Assembly (NCBI GenBank): GCA_964425275.1
Contig: CAYRLZ010000052.1
Span: 1-21,519 of the forward strand
Origin: CAYRLZ01 sp964425275
Lineage (GTDB): Bacteria > Hydrothermota > Tepidihabitantia > Tepidihabitantales > JBDRVQ01
Length of the DNA: 21,519 nucleotides
Direction of reading: 5' to 3'
Positions 14,372 through 21,180 of this stretch are shown here, piece after piece. The position numbers and the translations under genes are program-made. How positions within the stretch are numbered: the first letter of the stretch is position 1; every line of letters begins with the position of its first letter. The notes under the pieces were generated by a model. That model saw only the letters and a program-made list of their open reading frames with translations. It made no database searches and was not told the origin of the DNA.

Positions 14372-15451
14372 TTACCTCCTAATTAAAAATATTAATAAAA
14401 AAGGGATGAGGAAAAAAACACCCACAACATAAAAAATTGCCCAAATCCGCCCTCTCTTCACTAAATTTCCCCATTGGGTGGCGAGCGTGAGCGGTACGAT
14501 TCTTAAAGGATACCAGACACAGCACCCAAAGATATTAAAGAGTAAATGGGAGAAAGCCAATTGAACCCCTAAGGGCGAACCGGTTACCAAGGAGGCAAGG
14601 ATTGCGGTCACCGTCGTGCCAATATTCGCCCCCAAGGTATAAGGATAAACCTTGAGCAAATCTAAGAGACCAGCCGCCACCAGGGGAATGATTAAAGAGG
14701 TCGTGGCCGAACTTGACTGGATAATTACCGTAAAGAAAAGCCCCAAGCAAAATGACTTAAAAGGTGAACCGAATATGTAGCGGTCTAAAAGCACCTCAAT
14801 CCGGCCGGAGCAAAATCGCCGAACACCGTCAACTAAAAACTTCAGCGCCAAAAAGAGGAGGGTGAGCGACAGAATCAGCAGGATTATTGGGAAACAAGCG
14901 AAGAGAGAACTTATCGGCTTCGCTACCGGATTTAATATCGTCTGGAGCGGATTTGATATATATATCCCCCCGATGCTCTTAAATACCTCGGTGAGGAGAT
15001 GAGAAGATTTCTCCAGCAGATGAAAAGAAATCTCCAAGGGGAAAAAAAGGAGAATGGTGAGCATATTAAAAAAGTCGTGAACGGTTGCCGCCGGGAAGAC
15101 CTGAGTCAATTTCTGTTTGGAGGAGATAAAGTTTAAAGCCACCAAGGTATTGGTTACCGTGGTGCCGATATTGGCCCCCATAATAATTGGAATGGCATTT
15201 CGTAAAAATAAGACCTTATTGGCAACCATGCCAACCGCTATGGAAGTGACGGCCGAAGAACTCTGAACCAGGGAAGTAGCAAAAATTCCGATGAAGAGGC
15301 CGGCGAAGGGATTGCTGGTCGTTTGGATTAACTGCTCAACAATCCCCCGGCCGAGAAGTTTTAGTCCGTTGCCCAAGAGTTCAATGGAAAGGAAGAAGAG
15401 ATAGAGAGAAAAGACGGAAATTATTAAATCCCAATATCTCCTGTTTGGCAC
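14372..15451 (-). CDS. Na+/phosphate cotransporter family protein (NptA/PF02690-like)
   Basis: 359-residue polytopic membrane protein with the inverted-repeat signature of the SLC34-type Na/Pi family. One copy has VQSSSAVTSIAVGMV (Q63) and GANIGTTVTNTLVAL (93-107); the second has IQSSSATTSLIIPLV (Q245) and GANIGTTVTAILASL. About nine hydrophobic segments are visible. It ends after the membrane part without the C-terminal PhoU domain many bacterial members carry; that domain is the next gene. The GTG start at 15451 coincides with the predicted transcription start and lacks a ribosome binding site. Phosphate uptake with Na+ is the family role; the transported ion is not proven. Confidence 0.92.
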   Translation of the reverse strand: MPNRRYWDLIISVFSLYLFFLSIELLGNGLKLLGRGIVEQLIQTTSNPFAGLFIGIFATSLVQSSSAVTSIAVGMVANKVLFLRNAIPIIMGANIGTTVTNTLVALNFISSKQKLTQVFPAATVHDFFNMLTILLFFPLEISFHLLEKSSHLLTEVFKSIGGIYISNPLQTILNPVAKPISSLFACFPIILLILSLTLLFLALKFLVDGVRRFCSGRIEVLLDRYIFGSPFKSFCLGLFFTVIIQSSSATTSLIIPLVAAGLLDLLKVYPYTLGANIGTTVTAILASLVTGSPLGVQLAFSHLLFNIFGCCVWYPLRIVPLTLATQWGNLVKRGRIWAIFYVVGVFFLIPFLLIFLIRR

Positions 15452-15456
15452 TTAGT

Positions 15457-15484
15457 ATCTTACCGGATTTTCTTCATTCGTCAA
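15457..15484 (-). promoter_or_regulatory. Promoter of the Na/Pi-phoU-osmC operon, predicted leaderless
   Basis: Minus-strand TTGACG (15479-15484), 16-bp spacer, TAAGAT (15457-15462). Five bases separate the -10 from the GTG at 15451, so transcription should begin on or next to the start codon. No Shine-Dalgarno is present. Confidence 0.65.
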
Positions 15485-15532
15485 ATTCCCCTACCTCTTT
15501 TTCATCCGAATTCTAATCAGACAAAGAGATTT

Positions 15533-16549
15533 TTAGGTAGTAGGGCGACCATAAACATAACCCAAGGCCCCGACCATCGTTATCGCCTTAATCGGGCAGA
15601 CCTTAAAACACTCGCCACACCCGATACACTTATCAACAATCACCTTGTGTCGGCTTTTTGGTTCCCCCTCAATTGCATTGAACTGACAGACCTTAACACA
15701 CTCGCCACAACCATCGCAGGCCGTAGAAATCATGGCGTAGGGTCGGGCCTTGGCTCGGTCAACATAAGATTTTGTCGGACATTTATGGACACAGATTCCG
15801 CAGTCGGTGCAGAGGTTAAAATCCATCTCCGGTAAATTCCCTACCATCTTCAAGGCATTGGTGGGGCAGACCTTAATACATATCCCGCAGGCAAAACAAC
15901 CGACTTTGCAGACCTCCCGAACCTCTCTCCCCTTATCCTGAGAGACGCAGGCCAGATAGACCAACTTTGTCTTCGGGATTAGTTTGAGAACCTTTTGGGG
16001 ACACTCTTTGACACAAATTCCACAACCAGTGCATTTTTCTTCATCAATGATTGGTAGTTCATCTTCGCCCATCCTAATCGCCCCAAAGGGGCAGACCGCA
16101 ACACAAGAACCATAGCCAACACAGGCATAAACACATTCCTTGTCCCCACTGAAAAACCGGGAGACGGTGTGGCAATCTTTCCTACCAACGAATTTAAATT
16201 TCCGGGGGCAGTTCTCCTTTCCCCCCTGACAGATGAGAACAGCAATCTCCCTCTCTTTCCCTTCACTTTCTACTCCTAATATCTCGGCAATCTTCTCCCT
16301 CATCTCATCATTGGCTACCGGGCAACCAAAGGGGCTTACCTCTCCCTTTACCACCTTTTCGGCAAATGCCCCACATCCCGGAAAACCGCAGGCACCACAG
16401 TTAGCGCCCGGCAAGGCATTTATTACCTGAACAAGTCTCTCATCGGTTTCTACCCTTAATTTGGAATGGGCTAAAACTAAGATAATCGCCATCAAAAAAC
16501 CGAGACCGCCTAAGATGCTAATCGCCCTAATTATTAAATCGCCGCTCAT
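15533..16549 (-). CDS. rnfB: Rnf complex subunit B, extended polyferredoxin form
   Basis: Electron-carrying subunit of the membrane Rnf ferredoxin:NAD+ oxidoreductase. 338 residues. An N-terminal membrane anchor (about 6-28) precedes the RnfB Fe-S domain (C51, C54, C59, C76). Six further ferredoxin-like cysteine groups follow: C139/143/149/153, C173/176/179/183, C214-228 (five cysteines), C247/250/253/257, C278/281/284/288 and C308/311/314/318. This is much more than the two clusters of E. coli RsxB and resembles the long RnfB of anaerobes. SD GAGGAG lies a few nt before the ATG. Last gene in the C-D-G-E-A-B order. No terminator is evident after it. Confidence 0.96.
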   Translation of the reverse strand: MSGDLIIRAISILGGLGFLMAIILVLAHSKLRVETDERLVQVINALPGANCGACGFPGCGAFAEKVVKGEVSPFGCPVANDEMREKIAEILGVESEGKEREIAVLICQGGKENCPRKFKFVGRKDCHTVSRFFSGDKECVYACVGYGSCVAVCPFGAIRMGEDELPIIDEEKCTGCGICVKECPQKVLKLIPKTKLVYLACVSQDKGREVREVCKVGCFACGICIKVCPTNALKMVGNLPEMDFNLCTDCGICVHKCPTKSYVDRAKARPYAMISTACDGCGECVKVCQFNAIEGEPKSRHKVIVDKCIGCGECFKVCPIKAITMVGALGYVYGRPTT

Positions 16550-16570
16550 TTTTTTCTCCTCATAGAGAAT

Positions 16571-17155
16571 TCATAAGGAGAGTCCGAATAAGCCGATAAA
16601 TCCTAAAAACCCTAAGGAGACGAGTGCCGCGGCGATAAAGGCAATCGCATAACCTCGGAAAGCAGGACTTATCGGTGCATATTCTAATTTCTCCCGCAGG
16701 GCCGAGAATATGAGGATGACGAAGGTAAATCCTAAACTTGTCCCCAGGGCAAAGACCATTGCCTGAAAAAGGTTATACCGGTAGTCAATTACTAAAAAGG
16801 TGGTCGCCAGGATAGCACAGTTGGTTGTAATCAGTGGGAGATAGATGCCCATCGCCGAATATAATGCCCGGAAACTCTTCTTCAAAAACATCTCCACAAA
16901 CTGCACCAAGGCGGCGATGACTAAGATGAAGACCGCCGTGCGCAGGAAGAGAAGATTTAAGGGAATAAGGAGTAGGTGATATAAAGCGAAGGTGACAAAA
17001 GTGGCCATCATCATCACAAAGACCACTGCCATCCCCATGCCAAAAGAGGTGGAAAACCGGGTGGAGACACCAAAGAAAGGACAGAGTCCAATATAGCGCA
17101 AAAGGATTATGTTATTCACTAAAAAGGCGGCAAGGAAAATTTTTGCTGGATTCAT
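16571..17155 (-). CDS. rnfA: Rnf complex subunit A
   Basis: Membrane subunit of the Rnf complex, 194 residues, six transmembrane segments. Clear family landmarks: LVNNIILLRYIGLCPFFGVS (C25 in GLCPFFG), RTAVFILVIAALVQFVEMFLKK, GIYLPLITTNCAILATT and PAFRGYAIAFIAAALVSLGF. The two cysteines in GLCP and TTNCA, paired with those of RnfE, are known to bind an intramembrane [2Fe-2S] cluster. It starts 1 nt after the rnfE stop. Confidence 0.97.
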   Translation of the reverse strand: MNPAKIFLAAFLVNNIILLRYIGLCPFFGVSTRFSTSFGMGMAVVFVMMMATFVTFALYHLLLIPLNLLFLRTAVFILVIAALVQFVEMFLKKSFRALYSAMGIYLPLITTNCAILATTFLVIDYRYNLFQAMVFALGTSLGFTFVILIFSALREKLEYAPISPAFRGYAIAFIAAALVSLGFLGFIGLFGLSL

Positions 17156-17156
17156 A

Positions 17157-17768
17157 TCACTCTAATTTAACATATTTATTGACTAATGCCTTTAATAGAC
17201 CAATGAGTAAGAAGCCCCCCGGTGGGAAAATCATAAACAAGATACCGTTCTTTTGCAGGAATTCAATCCCTACTGATTTGCTGAAGAAAGTGCCGCCAGC
17301 CAAGAATTCTCGCGCCGTTCCCATAACAAAGAGGATTAGGGTGAAACCCAAACCTTTCCCCAAGCCATCAAGAAAAGAGTCGAATACACCGTGCCGATAG
17401 GCAAAGGCCTCAGCCCGCCCTAAGACAATGCAATTAACAACAATCAAAGGCACAAATACGCCTAATGCCTGATACAAAGCCGGCTGGTAAGCCTGTAAGG
17501 TGTAATCAACAATCGTGACAAAGGTTGATATGATAATAATGAAAACCGGAATCCGCACATTATCGGGAACAATCTTTCTAATTAGGGAGATGATGATATT
17601 GGAAGTGATAATGACAAAGGAGGCGGCAACCCCCATTCCTAACCCATCCCGGGCGGTAAGGGAGGTGGCCAGTGCTGGGCAGAGACCAATCATTAGGATA
17701 AGGATTGGATTCTCTAAGATTATTCCGTCTAAGAGATACTTTAACCGGGAGGGTCTCCTTCTAATCAT
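17157..17768 (-). CDS. rnfE: Rnf complex subunit E
   Basis: Membrane subunit paired with RnfA, 203 residues, about six hydrophobic segments. It shows ENPILILMIGLCPALATSLTARDGLGMG with the conserved cysteine, PLIVVNCIVLGRAEAFA with the second cysteine, and GLGFTLILFVMGTAREFLAGG. Its ATG overlaps the rnfG stop (ATGA). Confidence 0.97.
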   Translation of the reverse strand: MIRRRPSRLKYLLDGIILENPILILMIGLCPALATSLTARDGLGMGVAASFVIITSNIIISLIRKIVPDNVRIPVFIIIISTFVTIVDYTLQAYQPALYQALGVFVPLIVVNCIVLGRAEAFAYRHGVFDSFLDGLGKGLGFTLILFVMGTAREFLAGGTFFSKSVGIEFLQKNGILFMIFPPGGFLLIGLLKALVNKYVKLE

Positions 17769-18313
17769 CTTAAAAACTCCTCGTAGCGGGTAATCCCCTC
17801 CCGCACCGCCTCGGTGACCGCTTTGGAGGAAATCGTGGCCCCGGTTATCGCGGCAATTTTACCGCCTTCGCTCTTTAACCTTATCTCATCTCTTTCCTTC
17901 CCGATAAACTGCTGGCGAAAATCTGCCTCCCTTACCTTTGCCCCTAATCCCGGGGTCTCCTTTAATCCCTCGGCGGCTGAGGCAATCCTTATCCCGGTCA
18001 CCTTTTTCTCTAAATCAACCCCACACAAGATACCAATCGGACCACCGTAACCCCGTGGGGCACAAGTGAAGGCAATCCCTACTTTTTTATTCTCGCCATC
18101 ATAGCCGACCCAGACATCAACCGTCTCAATCTTTTCAAATCTTTTTGCTTGGGGTAAAACACTGGCCAAGGAGGAATTTATCGCCTCCCCTCTCTGCCAT
18201 TCAATCTTGGTTGAAGTAGAAATATAGACCCAGGTCAAGAGAAAAGCCGAGATTACCGAAACCGCCCCCAAGACAATTAAAGGTCTTACCGGGCTTTCTT
18301 TTTTATCTCCCAT
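17765..18313 (-). CDS. rnfG: Rnf complex subunit G (covalent flavoprotein)
   Basis: 182 residues: a single N-terminal membrane anchor (about 11-31) then an extracytoplasmic FMN-binding domain. The FMN-binding region contains GYGGPIGILCGVDLEKKVTGI and ETPGLGAKV. The predicted flavinylated residue is T160 in AAITGATISSKAV. The Asp that usually opens the ApbE-type flavinylation motif (D-x-x-S/T-G-A-T/S) is Ala here; Thr and Gly-Ala are kept. Start ATG 18313 overlaps the end of rnfD by 11 nt. Confidence 0.95.
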   Translation of the reverse strand: MGDKKESPVRPLIVLGAVSVISAFLLTWVYISTSTKIEWQRGEAINSSLASVLPQAKRFEKIETVDVWVGYDGENKKVGIAFTCAPRGYGGPIGILCGVDLEKKVTGIRIASAAEGLKETPGLGAKVREADFRQQFIGKERDEIRLKSEGGKIAAITGATISSKAVTEAVREGITRYEEFLR

Positions 18314-19331
18314 AGATTCTCGGTCGTGTCAGACGTTCAATAAATGGCGTCATAATATTCATAAATAAGATAGAATAACAGACACCCTCCGGATAACCGC
18401 CAAAGAGTCGGATGAGCATGGTTATTAGACCGCAGCCAATGCCAAAGACCACTCTTCCCTTAGAGGTTATGGGAATGGTTACTGGGTCAGTGGCCATAAA
18501 GAATGCCCCGAGAATTAAACCACCAGAAAAGAGGTGAAAGAGAGGTGTTGGGCTATGGTGGATAAAGAGTTTAGTTAAGAGGGAGATGAAAAAGCAAGTG
18601 GTGAGATAAGCGAGAGGAATCCGATAATCAATCACCCTAATTAGTAAGAGAAAAGAGGCACCCAATAACAGAAGGAGGGCGGATGTCTCACCAATACACC
18701 CCCCTACCTGTCCGAAGAAGAGGTTTCTTATACTGGCCGGTGAGTTTAACTCCGTAATTATCTTTGCCGCCTCCTCTGGTCTTAAAAAAACCCGGGCGTC
18801 TTTTATTAAAGTGAGTGGGGTGGCTTGGGTTATTGCCGAGAGACCGGAAAGGCTCCCCAATTGGGGAGGGAGAAACCCTTTGGTCATAAAAGTTGGCCAG
18901 GAGACGACTAAAAATGCCCGGGCGGCTAATGCGGGATTTATAAAGTTATAACCTAAACCACCAAAGAGGTGTTTAACAATGATGATTGAAAATGCTGAGC
19001 CAACGACCGGGATGAAATAAGGGACACCGGGTGGCAGCGAAAAGGCTAAAAGAATCCCGGTGATTAAGGCACTGCCGTCATAAATTGTAATCTTACGCCC
19101 AAGAATTTTTTGGGCGAGTGCCTCAAAGAAAAGGGAGGAGGCACAAGAAAGGGTGATTAAAGACAAAGCCCGCAGGCCAAAGAAATAGACCGAACCAAAA
19201 AGTGCCGGGAGAAGGGCGATAATTGTTGACCACATCAACCGCTCAATCGTCATCGCATCTCGGATATGGGGCGAGGAGGAGACAACCAATTGAGTTGTTA
19301 GTTCTTGCTTAGAACTTATCATATCCTTCAT
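18303..19331 (-). CDS. rnfD: Rnf complex subunit D (covalent flavoprotein, membrane)
   Basis: 342 residues, nine or ten transmembrane segments, NqrB/RnfD family. Seen: SSSPHIRDAMTIERLMWSTIIALLP split at the N-terminus, GYNFINPALAARAFLVVSWP, and GGLILGAFFMATDPVTIPITSKGR near the C-terminus. The flavin-accepting Thr is predicted as T171 in SAITQATPLTL. The motif's usual Asp is Ser here, and the usual Gly/Ser before Ala-Thr is Gln. Starts 12 nt after the rnfC stop. Confidence 0.96.
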   Translation of the reverse strand: MKDMISSKQELTTQLVVSSSPHIRDAMTIERLMWSTIIALLPALFGSVYFFGLRALSLITLSCASSLFFEALAQKILGRKITIYDGSALITGILLAFSLPPGVPYFIPVVGSAFSIIIVKHLFGGLGYNFINPALAARAFLVVSWPTFMTKGFLPPQLGSLSGLSAITQATPLTLIKDARVFLRPEEAAKIITELNSPASIRNLFFGQVGGCIGETSALLLLLGASFLLLIRVIDYRIPLAYLTTCFFISLLTKLFIHHSPTPLFHLFSGGLILGAFFMATDPVTIPITSKGRVVFGIGCGLITMLIRLFGGYPEGVCYSILFMNIMTPFIERLTRPRIYGR

Positions 19332-19343
19332 AGCAAACTCTCT

Positions 19344-20639
19344 TTAACTCTTCTTTCCCTTATCCTCGTTGAACACCCTGGTCTTAGCTATCCGAAAACT
19401 CTCTACCAACCTTATCTTCGCCGGACAGGCATAGGCGCAGGAGCCGCATTCAATACAATCTTCTACCCCCTCTCTTTTCGCCCCTTCCCAATCTCTCTTA
19501 ATTATTTGGTGATAGAGAACTGTTGGCAAAAGCCTCATTGGGCAAACCGAGACACAACGGGCACATCGGATACATTCCCTCTCTTCTTCTTCGGAAAGTG
19601 TTCGGAAGAGAAGGATGCCGGTGGTTGTTTTGATTATTGGTAGGGAAGGCGAGAAAAGGGCTTTGCCCATCAATGGTCCCCCGAGGATTATTCTCTTCAC
19701 CTCTCCATTATACCCACCGCAGTATTCAATTATATCTCTTATTGGTGTGCCAATCCGAACCCTTAAATTCTTTGGTTGTTTAATCCCGTCCCCGGAGCAA
19801 GTGATAACCCTTTCCAATAGGGGTTTATTTTCCCTCACCGCATTATGAACCGCAAGGGCGGTTTGACAATTCTGGACACTGACCCCAATCTCATAAGGCA
19901 ATTTCCCAGCCGGAATCTCTCTTTTGAGACAGGCGGCGACCAGTTGTTTCTCTGACCCCATCGGATATTTCTTTTCTGTCACGACAAGTTGAGCCTTCCC
20001 TCCGATTACCTCCCTCATCCTTCTAATTGCCTCCTTTTTAGAACTTTCTATGGCAATGATTAGGGAATTCGCCTTTAAGATTTCCGCCATTATTATTGCG
20101 CCTTCCAAAACCAAAGAAGGGTATTCAACCATCACTCGGGCATCACCGGTGAGATAGGGTTCACATTCACAGCCATTAATGATTAAGGTATTTACTGGTT
20201 TGGGGGGCGCGAGTTTAATGTGTGTGGGAAAGCCAGCGCCACCTAATCCGACAATCCCGGCCTCTTCAATAATTTTTAAGGGAGTGAGATGGGAGAAATC
20301 ATTCTCAAAAGGAGAATCTTCACCATCGGATTCAATCACCGCGGCCAGGCTTCTCTTTCTGGTGACCGGGTGAAGGAATTCTTTTATCTCCTTGACAACC
20401 CCGGAGATAGAGGAATGGGTGGGAACGGAAATTTTGCCGCCCGCCTCACCAATCTTCTGCCCTTTCTTCACCTTATCGCCCGGAGAAACAATTGGCACCG
20501 ATGGCACACCGGTATGCTGGGAGAGATGAATAATGACCATTTTGGGAACCGGAGGGGTTTCAATTGGAAGACTTTCCGTCCATTGCTTATTTTCCTTTGG
20601 TGTAATACCGCCGCTAAAAGATAAAAGAGAACGAAACAT
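19344..20639 (-). CDS. rnfC: Rnf complex subunit C (NADH-binding side)
   Basis: Soluble-side subunit that binds flavin and NAD(H) and carries two [4Fe-4S] clusters. With ATG 20639 it has 431 residues and begins MFRSLLSFSGGITPKENKQ, as RnfC proteins do (short leader, GGI-P-ENK). A longer in-frame start at 20747 is rejected: its extra 36 residues are not family-like and cross the promoter. Later come GVVGLGG-type glycine loop GIVGLGGAGFPTHIKL, INGCECEPYLTGD, and clusters C356/359/362/366 and C395/398/401/405. First gene of rnfCDGEAB; no ribosome binding site, predicted leaderless. Confidence 0.96.
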   Translation of the reverse strand: MFRSLLSFSGGITPKENKQWTESLPIETPPVPKMVIIHLSQHTGVPSVPIVSPGDKVKKGQKIGEAGGKISVPTHSSISGVVKEIKEFLHPVTRKRSLAAVIESDGEDSPFENDFSHLTPLKIIEEAGIVGLGGAGFPTHIKLAPPKPVNTLIINGCECEPYLTGDARVMVEYPSLVLEGAIIMAEILKANSLIIAIESSKKEAIRRMREVIGGKAQLVVTEKKYPMGSEKQLVAACLKREIPAGKLPYEIGVSVQNCQTALAVHNAVRENKPLLERVITCSGDGIKQPKNLRVRIGTPIRDIIEYCGGYNGEVKRIILGGPLMGKALFSPSLPIIKTTTGILLFRTLSEEEERECIRCARCVSVCPMRLLPTVLYHQIIKRDWEGAKREGVEDCIECGSCAYACPAKIRLVESFRIAKTRVFNEDKGKKS

Positions 20640-20646
20640 AAAAGTA

Positions 20647-20674
20647 ATTATATAAAAACAAACCCGTTTGTCAA
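20647..20674 (-). promoter_or_regulatory. Promoter of the rnfCDGEAB operon, predicted leaderless
   Basis: Minus-strand consensus TTGACA (20669-20674), a 16-bp spacer and consensus TATAAT (20647-20652). The rnfC ATG begins 8 nt after the -10, at 20639, so the mRNA should start at or about 1 nt from the start codon. No Shine-Dalgarno is present. The array of 12-bp repeats lies about 55 bp upstream. Confidence 0.8.
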
Positions 20675-20728
20675 CCTCAGAGATGAAAATAAAAGAAAAA
20701 AATGACTGACGAGAGAAGACCCCTGGGA

Positions 20729-21008
20729 ATATAACCAATAATAGCATCCCGCACGCAAAGCGGGACGCAACTCCGCCTAGGGCTCTTTATAGGAAAGAGA
20801 ATAGAACACCCAATAGCATTCCGAATAGGACCGAGAATAGAACACCCAATAGGTAAGAGAATAGACCTCTCAATAGGATAGAGAATAGGATTACCAATAG
20901 AAAAGAGAATAGGATACCGAATAGAATTCCGAATAGGCAAGAGAATAGGGCTTAGAATAGGGCATTTAATACCATCCCGAATAGCACCCCCTATACCACC
21001 CCCTATCT
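20729..21008. repeat. Intergenic tandem array of exact 12-bp period (ATAG/CTAT core)
   Basis: ATAG occurs in one 12-bp phase at 20741 and then at fifteen consecutive positions from 20789 to 20957, again at 20981. Degenerate slots keep the phase at 20729 (ATAT), 20777 (CTAG), 20969 and 20993 (ATAC) and 21005 (ATCT). Units in minus orientation read CTATTCTCTTTC, CTATTGGGTGTT, CTATTCGGAATG and so on: CTATT nearly invariant, the other seven bases variable with a few recurring types. Slots 20753 and 20765 are replaced by a GC-rich hairpin without losing phase. Because 12 is a multiple of 3, every frame shows a four-residue periodicity. One minus frame is open from TTG 21042 to 20677 (121 codons, PILx/SIGx repeats), but no ribosome binding site or homology supports translation. 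Confidence 0.85.
20744..20768. repeat. GC-rich hairpin inside the 12-bp array
   Basis: TCCCGC (20747-20752), loop ACGCAAA, GCGGGA (20760-20765), extended by GC/GC pairs across one mismatch. It occupies two 12-bp slots and the array phase resumes after it. No T-tract follows on either strand, so it is not a convincing terminator. Confidence 0.6.
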
Positions 21009-21028
21009 TTAAGGGAAAATCCCCTAAG

Positions 21029-21057
21029 TTTTGTATATTCAATCACTTAATACAAAA
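21029..21057. repeat. Inverted repeat TTTTGTAT / ATACAAAA
   Basis: Perfect 8-bp arms at 21029-21036 and 21050-21057 around a 13-nt centre, just outside the right end of the 12-bp array. A smaller GGG/CCC dyad lies at about 21012-21024. Possibly a regulatory site or an edge of a small mobile repeat. Confidence 0.4.
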
Positions 21058-21069
21058 AATCGGGCTTAA

Positions 21070-21094
21070 AAAATATTACTGACAGTAATATTTT
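21070..21094. repeat. 25-bp perfect AT-rich palindrome, candidate operator
   Basis: Arm AAAATATTACTG at 21070-21081, centre A at 21082, arm CAGTAATATTTT at 21083-21094. Perfect 12-bp arms with a one-base centre are more like a dimeric repressor site than a hairpin terminator. It lies between the T9SS-gene terminator and the 12-bp array; no promoter was confidently found next to it. Confidence 0.6.
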
Positions 21095-21131
21095 CCTGTA
21101 TTCCCTTATGGTATTCAGAAACCATTGGGAT

Positions 21132-21163
21132 AAAAAAAAACGCCCCACCAAAAAGTGGGGCGT
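21132..21163 (-). terminator. Rho-independent terminator of the T9SS-domain gene
   Basis: On the minus strand ACGCCCCAC, a six-base loop, GTGGGGCGT, then nine T residues (counting the last stem base). The stem covers 21140-21163 and the T-tract 21132-21140. It begins 17 nt after the stop codon. A strong textbook terminator. Confidence 0.92.
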
Positions 21164-21180
21164 CTCCTTTTAAGTCGCGG

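Noticed and set aside
15979..16430. Alternative frames within rnfB
   Set aside because: Overlap the iron-sulfur coding frame, whose cysteine pattern is unmistakable; composition shadows.
19344..20747. rnfC starting at 20747
   Set aside because: The extra 36 residues do not look like RnfC, and the segment contains a consensus promoter whose start matches ATG 20639.
20729..21008. CRISPR array
   Set aside because: The unit is 12 bp with a 4-5 bp core, far below CRISPR repeat and spacer lengths, and no cas gene is present.
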